Assembly (NCBI GenBank): GCA_029865405.1 | Contig: JAOUGZ010000063.1 | Coordinates: 1 to 10,209, forward strand | DNA length: 10,209 nt | Direction: 5' to 3' | Source: Betaproteobacteria bacterium | GTDB lineage: Bacteria > Pseudomonadota > Gammaproteobacteria > Burkholderiales > SG8-39 | Position numbers and translations under genes: made by a program | The notes under the pieces: model-generated | The model's input: only the letters and a program-made list of their open reading frames with translations | The model's database searches: none | What the model was told of the DNA's origin: nothing | In this document: piece by piece, positions 7,407-10,209 of the stretch | How the letters are laid out: the number at the start of each line of letters is the position of its first letter | Position numbering within the stretch: the stretch's first letter is position 1

Positions 7407-7666
7407 AGGCGAACGAACTTGCCAAGGCGGTGGCTCTGCTGCGCAAGGGCGACTGGGAGGCGGCGCACGTGATCGTGCAGAAGGACGAGGAATCGCCGCT
7501 CGCCTGCTGGGCGCACGGCATCGTGCATTTGATGGAGGGCGATACGTCGAATGCGCGCTACTGGTACCGGGAGGCGAAGCGCGACTTTCCCCCGGATCCC
7601 TCGGTCGCCGACGAAATTGCCGCGCTGAGCGCCCAGCTATTGCGTCTCCGAGGCGGGCGGGAGTAG
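7403..7666 (+). CDS. Small TPR-like helical protein, function unknown
   Basis: An 87-residue cytosolic protein with no signal or membrane segment. It reads as three or four helices: ELAKAVALLRKGDWEAAHVIVQK (5-27), then PLACWAHGIVHLMEGDTSNARYWYREA (32-58), then a C-terminal helix from about 66. The alternation of small and aromatic residues, with GDWEAAH and GDTSNARYWYREA turns, looks like tetratricopeptide helices. The W36-A-H38, H42 and NARYWYR elements recall a small conserved family usually left unnamed in betaproteobacteria (recognition from memory, moderate certainty). It starts on the ATGA overlap with the VOC gene and has no Shine-Dalgarno of its own, so it depends on coupling. Its stop codon TAG ends on the first base of the hairpin that covers the ribosome site of the next gene, so its translation may control that gene. 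A protein-binding adaptor role would fit the fold but is inference. Confidence 0.75.
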   Translation: MKANELAKAVALLRKGDWEAAHVIVQKDEESPLACWAHGIVHLMEGDTSNARYWYREAKRDFPPDPSVADEIAALSAQLLRLRGGRE

Positions 7667-7709
7667 CCTCCTTGCGCTGGGCGGCACTCTGCCGCCCACG
7701 GGAGGAGGT
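7666..7709 (+). promoter_or_regulatory. Long 5' hairpin sequestering the Shine-Dalgarno of the DUF1326 gene
   Basis: The inner stem pairs TGGGCGGC (7678-7685) with GCCGCCCA (7691-7698) around a 5-base loop, 8 bp without error. After a bulged C7677, G7676-C7699 and C7675-G7700 extend it. One G-G mismatch (7674/7701) follows, then GCCTCCTT (7666-7673) pairs with GAGGAGGT (7702-7709), six Watson-Crick and two G-U pairs. The total is 18 bp. The outer right arm covers nearly all of the Shine-Dalgarno GGAGGAGG (7701-7708), which lies five bases before the DUF1326 ATG at 7714. The left arm begins on the last base of the upstream TAG. No T-run follows, so a terminator is less likely than translational control. 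Confidence 0.6.
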
Positions 7710-7713
7710 CATC

Positions 7714-8328
7714 ATGGCAACCTGGAAGATAGAAGGCCAGTACATGGAAACCTGCAACTGCACGTACCTGTGCCCCTGCGCGCCCTCGCATCTCACCGCG
7801 CGCCCGACCGAGGGCGAGTGCAAGGCGGCAATCGCGATGCGCATCGACAAGGGGGAAAAGGACGGCGTCAAGCTCGATGGCCTGTCCTTCATCGTCCTCA
7901 TGCATGCGCCCAAGGCGATGGCGGAGGGAAACATCACGGTGGGCCTGATCGTCGATGAACGCGCCAGCGACAAACAGACGGAGGCCATCGGCGCCATCGC
8001 CACCGGGGCAGCCGGAGGTCCGATGGCCGCGCTGGGTCCCCTGGTCGGCAAGGTCGCCGGTGTCGAGAAGCGCGCGATCCGCTTCGACGCCGACGGGATG
8101 AAGTTCTCCGTGAAGGCGGGCGATCTCATCGATCAGGCCTGCGAAGGCGTCGCCGGCGCGGTGCGCACGAACGAGCCGCTGTTTCTCGACAATACTGCGC
8201 ACCCGGTGAATACGCGCCTCGGCCTTGCCAAGGCGACGCGCAGCATCTTCAACGCGTTCGGCATCAAGTGGAACGACACCAGCGGCACGCGTAACGGCCA
8301 CTTCGCGCCCTTCGCGTGGTCAGGCTAG
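7714..8328 (+). CDS. DUF1326 domain protein, Cys-rich, soluble
   Basis: A 204-residue protein of the DUF1326 family, whose function is not known to me. The start is ATG 7714, five bases after a near-perfect Shine-Dalgarno GGAGGAGG; the open frame back to 7672 lies inside the hairpin and is not used. The N-terminus has the family hallmark ETCNCTYLCPC, with Cys14, Cys16, Cys20 and Cys22 followed by Cys36, a clustered set suited to metal binding or thiol redox. A further Cys143 and the histidines 163 and 196 could add ligands. The remainder is beta-rich with a Gly/Ala segment (92-115, GAIATGAAGGPMAALGPLVG) that is amphipathic rather than clearly transmembrane. There is no signal peptide, so it should stay in the cytosol. 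Its stop lies inside the start of the DUF2182 membrane protein (13-base overlap), and this pairing recurs across genomes. Expression may be limited by the hairpin at 7666-7709. Confidence 0.88.
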   Translation: MATWKIEGQYMETCNCTYLCPCAPSHLTARPTEGECKAAIAMRIDKGEKDGVKLDGLSFIVLMHAPKAMAEGNITVGLIVDERASDKQTEAIGAIATGAAGGPMAALGPLVGKVAGVEKRAIRFDADGMKFSVKAGDLIDQACEGVAGAVRTNEPLFLDNTAHPVNTRLGLAKATRSIFNAFGIKWNDTSGTRNGHFAPFAWSG

Positions 8329-9083
8329 GTCCGGCGCCCCTGCGAAGCGACCGCAGGATCGCGCTCGGCGGACTCGTCGCCGTCGTCCTGCTCGCGTGGT
8401 TCTACCTGTGGCGCAGCGCCTCAGGCATGGACCATGCCGCGATGACCATGGGCGCCATGCCGCGCGCCGCGGACCCGGGCGCGCTTGCGCTGACATTCGT
8501 CATGTGGACGGTGATGATGGTCGGCATGATGCTGCCGAGCGCCGCCCCAGCGATCCTGCTGTACGGGACGCTGGTGCGGAAGAGCGGCGCCCGCGGCACC
8601 GTCTTGCCGGGGATATCGATCTTCGCCGGCGCGTACTTGCTGATCTGGACCGCTTTCAGCGCCGCAGCCGCGCTGTTGCAATCGGCGCTCGAGAACGCGT
8701 CGCTCATGACGCCGGCGATGGCTCTCGCCGGCGCCGGCATGAGTGCCGTAGCACTTGTCGCGGCGGGTCTGTATCAGCTCACGCCGCTCAAGCAAGCCTG
8801 CCTGAACAAGTGCAGGAATCCGCTCCAGTTCTTCATGATGCGCTGGCGCGCAGGACCGGGCGGAGCCTTCCGCATGGGTCTCGAGCACGGCGCGTACTGC
8901 CTCGGCTGCTGCTGGGTGCTGATGCTGCTGCTGTTCGTGGCCGGCGTCATGAACCTGGTGTGGGTCGCGCTCATCGCCGCCTTTGTCTTTGCCGAGAAGC
9001 TGCTGCCGGGCGCTCGCCTGGTCTCGCACGCCGCAGGCGCGATGCTCATCCTGTCCGGCATCTGGGTACTCGCCGGGATCTAG
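8316..9083 (+). CDS. DUF2182 integral membrane protein, predicted metal-binding
   Basis: A 255-residue inner-membrane protein of the DUF2182 family, function not established to my knowledge. About six hydrophobic segments are visible: 14-32, 56-84, 96-121, 131-154, 192-225 (possibly two) and 235-254. Candidate metal ligands include HAAMTMGAMP (40-49) after the first helix, a Met-rich helix MWTVMMVGMMLP (63-74), QLTPLKQACLNKCR (154-167) with Cys162 and Cys166, and the segment from His191 to Trp200 with Cys195, Cys198 and Cys199. These are shared family blocks, and the Met/Cys/His mix resembles copper-handling membrane proteins. The start is GTG 8316, inside the end of the DUF1326 gene, without its own Shine-Dalgarno, so translation is probably coupled. 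I infer that the two proteins act together in metal or thiol handling at the membrane, the DUF1326 member on the cytosolic side. It ends tail to tail with the GNAT gene on a shared CTAG. Confidence 0.88.
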   Translation: MVRLGPAPLRSDRRIALGGLVAVVLLAWFYLWRSASGMDHAAMTMGAMPRAADPGALALTFVMWTVMMVGMMLPSAAPAILLYGTLVRKSGARGTVLPGISIFAGAYLLIWTAFSAAAALLQSALENASLMTPAMALAGAGMSAVALVAAGLYQLTPLKQACLNKCRNPLQFFMMRWRAGPGGAFRMGLEHGAYCLGCCWVLMLLLFVAGVMNLVWVALIAAFVFAEKLLPGARLVSHAAGAMLILSGIWVLAGI

Positions 9084-9565
9084 AGCCGCAGCTCCCAGTA
9101 CTCGCCCACCAGCGGCTTGCCGAACCTGCGGTGCGGCTCGCTGCGCACCTTGCGAAAGCCGAGCTTTTCATAGATCGCCCGCGCGGCCGCCAATTCGCTC
9201 TGCGTCCACAACACCAGTTTCCTGTATCCGGCCGCGCGGGCGAAACCAATGCACGCTTTGACGAGACGCATGCCCAGGCCCAGCCCCCGTGCCTTGGGCT
9301 CCACAACCAGCAACCTGAGCTTCGCCACACCGGGCGACTGCCTGACGACGCACGCGAAGCCGACCCGCTTGCCACTGCTCTCCGCGATCCAGCAACGCTC
9401 CCGACGCGAATCGAAGTTCTTGACCAGATTGGCCACGATGCCCGCGACCAGCGCCTCGAAGCGCTCGTCGTAGCCGTACTCCTTCCAGTACAGCTCGCCG
9501 TGGCGCTGCACCACCCAGCCCAGGTCGCCCGGGCGGTGCCGGCGCAGCCGCACTTGCGGTAGCAT
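9080..9565 (-). CDS. GNAT family N-acetyltransferase
   Basis: A 161-residue acetyl-CoA-dependent acetyltransferase, cytosolic. The acetyl-CoA loop is ARGLGLGMRLV (92-102), fitting R-x-x-G-x-G with Arg93, Gly96 and Gly98. The strand before it is KLRLLVVEP (82-90), and the C-terminal IYEKLGFRKV (131-140) is the usual GNAT motif B. The N-terminal RPGDLGWVVQRHGELYWKEYGYD (11-33) is what I remember from acetyltransferase domains fused behind MarR-type regulators; here no MarR domain precedes it, so this is a stand-alone form. I chose ATG 9565 because GGTGA lies eight bases upstream and the length before RPGD suits the family. ATG 9580 would add five residues but has no ribosome site. Its stop TAG shares the palindrome CTAG with the DUF2182 stop. 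It is divergent from the short-chain dehydrogenase. The acceptor is unknown. Confidence 0.88.
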   Translation of the reverse strand: MLPQVRLRRHRPGDLGWVVQRHGELYWKEYGYDERFEALVAGIVANLVKNFDSRRERCWIAESSGKRVGFACVVRQSPGVAKLRLLVVEPKARGLGLGMRLVKACIGFARAAGYRKLVLWTQSELAAARAIYEKLGFRKVRSEPHRRFGKPLVGEYWELRL

Positions 9566-9594
9566 CGCCCGCTTCACCATGAGGAGAAATTAGC

Positions 9595-10209
9595 ATGGCC
9601 GCACAGCACAAAGTCGCCGTGGTCACCGGCGCCTCGACCGGCATCGGCGAGGCCGCGGGGCGCGCGCTCGTCGAGGCGGGCTGGAAAGTCGCGTTCGCCG
9701 CGCGCCGCGCCGAGCTGCTGCAGAAGATCGTCGCCGACTGCGGCGCCGCGAACGCGCTCGCTGTAGCTACCGACGTCAGTAAGCCCGACTCGGTGAAGAA
9801 TCTGTTCGCGAAGACGACACAGAAGTTCGGGCGCCTGGACCTGCTCTTCAACAACGCCGGCATGGGCGCGCCGCCCGTGCCGATGGACGAGCTGCCCTAC
9901 GAGAAATGGAAGGAAGTGGTGGACGTCAACCTGAACGGCATGTTCCTGTGCGCGCAGGAAGCGTTCCGCATCTTCCGGAAGCAGAACCCGCAGGGCGGGC
10001 GCATCATCAACAACGGCTCCATTTCGGCGCATGCGCCGCGCCCCTTCTCCGTTGCGTACACCTCGACCAAGCACGCGGTGACGGGCCTCACCAAGTGCAT
10101 CGCGCTCGATGGCCGCGCCTACGACATCTGCGGCAGCCAGATCGACATCGGCAACGCGGTGACGCCGATGACCGAGCGCATGACCAAGGGCGTACCGCAG
10201 CCCAACGGC
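9595..10209 (+). CDS. Short-chain dehydrogenase/reductase (SDR), cut by the right edge
   Basis: The first 205 residues of a classical SDR oxidoreductase; no stop occurs before the window ends and perhaps 40-50 residues are missing. Visible motifs are the nucleotide-binding TGASTGIG (11-18), AARR at 36-39, whose arginines suggest NADP preference, NNAG (86-89), VNLNG (111-115), and the catalytic Ser142, Tyr155 and Lys159 with the usual 13 and 4 spacings. [16 protein letters not shown] after the core is the substrate-loop start. The start is ATG 9595, with GAGGAG eight bases upstream. It is divergent from the GNAT gene, with 29 bases between the chosen starts (14 if GNAT begins at 9580), so any promoter must lie partly within the GNAT gene; I see no clear -35/-10 pair. 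The substrate is not identifiable. Confidence 0.93.
   Translation, partial: MAAQHKVAVVTGASTGIGEAAGRALVEAGWKVAFAARRAELLQKIVADCGAANALAVATDVSKPDSVKNLFAKTTQKFGRLDLLFNNAGMGAPPVPMDELPYEKWKEVVDVNLNGMFLCAQEAFRIFRKQNPQGGRIINNGSISAHAPRPFSVAYTSTKHAVTGLTKCIALDGRAYDICGSQIDIGNAVTPMTERMTKGVPQPNG

Noticed and set aside
7678..7698. Perfect 8-bp hairpin read as an intrinsic terminator after the 87-residue gene
   Set aside because: No T-tract follows; the stem continues outward over the Shine-Dalgarno, which fits translational control better.
7401..8301. Two long minus-strand frames opposite the small TPR-like and DUF1326 genes
   Set aside because: No family features, and the plus-strand genes have motifs, a strong ribosome site and coupled starts.
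8225..9562. 445-codon plus-strand frame over DUF2182 and GNAT
   Set aside because: Low-complexity Arg/Pro/Ala/His sequence crossing two well-supported genes in other frames.

Overview
The window is a gene-dense, very GC-rich bacterial chromosome segment: ten complete or near-complete protein genes, one gene cut by the right edge, and gaps mostly under 90 bases. The high GC, GTG starts, 4-base ATGA/GTGA stop-start overlaps and protein families suggest a proteobacterium, probably a betaproteobacterium of Burkholderiales type. That placement is inference, because no marker gene is present. I see no rRNA, tRNA, CRISPR array, insertion sequence or phage gene. No intergenic stretch exceeds 100 bases.

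Layout. Bases 1-2398 (+) hold a D-2-hydroxyacid dehydrogenase whose start probably lies left of the window, coupled by ATGA to a class III (glutamate-1-semialdehyde aminomutase-like) aminotransferase. Bases 2484-6965 (-) hold, in transcription order, an iron-type alcohol dehydrogenase, an ACSM-like acyl-CoA synthetase coupled by GTGA, an amidase-signature hydrolase and a small basic protein of unknown function with visibly lower GC. The dehydrogenase is divergent from the next block, with only 18 bases between start codons and a TA-rich element in the middle. Bases 6984-9083 (+) hold a VOC/glyoxalase-fold protein, an 87-residue TPR-like protein, and the DUF1326 / DUF2182 pair, a Cys-rich soluble protein plus a Met/Cys/His-bearing membrane protein. 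A GNAT acetyltransferase (-) meets the DUF2182 gene tail to tail on one CTAG. A short-chain dehydrogenase (+) runs off the right edge.

How the genes may work together. The left half looks like small-molecule catabolism: redox of hydroxy acids and alcohols, transamination, amide hydrolysis and CoA activation of a carboxylate. No single named pathway can be read from it. The DUF1326/DUF2182 pair recurs in proteobacteria and has no function known to me; its residues suggest metal or thiol chemistry.

The most notable non-coding signal is a near-continuous 18-bp RNA hairpin from 7666 to 7709. It starts on the last base of the upstream stop codon and buries the strong Shine-Dalgarno of the DUF1326 gene. 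This arrangement would let translation of the upstream small gene control the metal/thiol-type pair.
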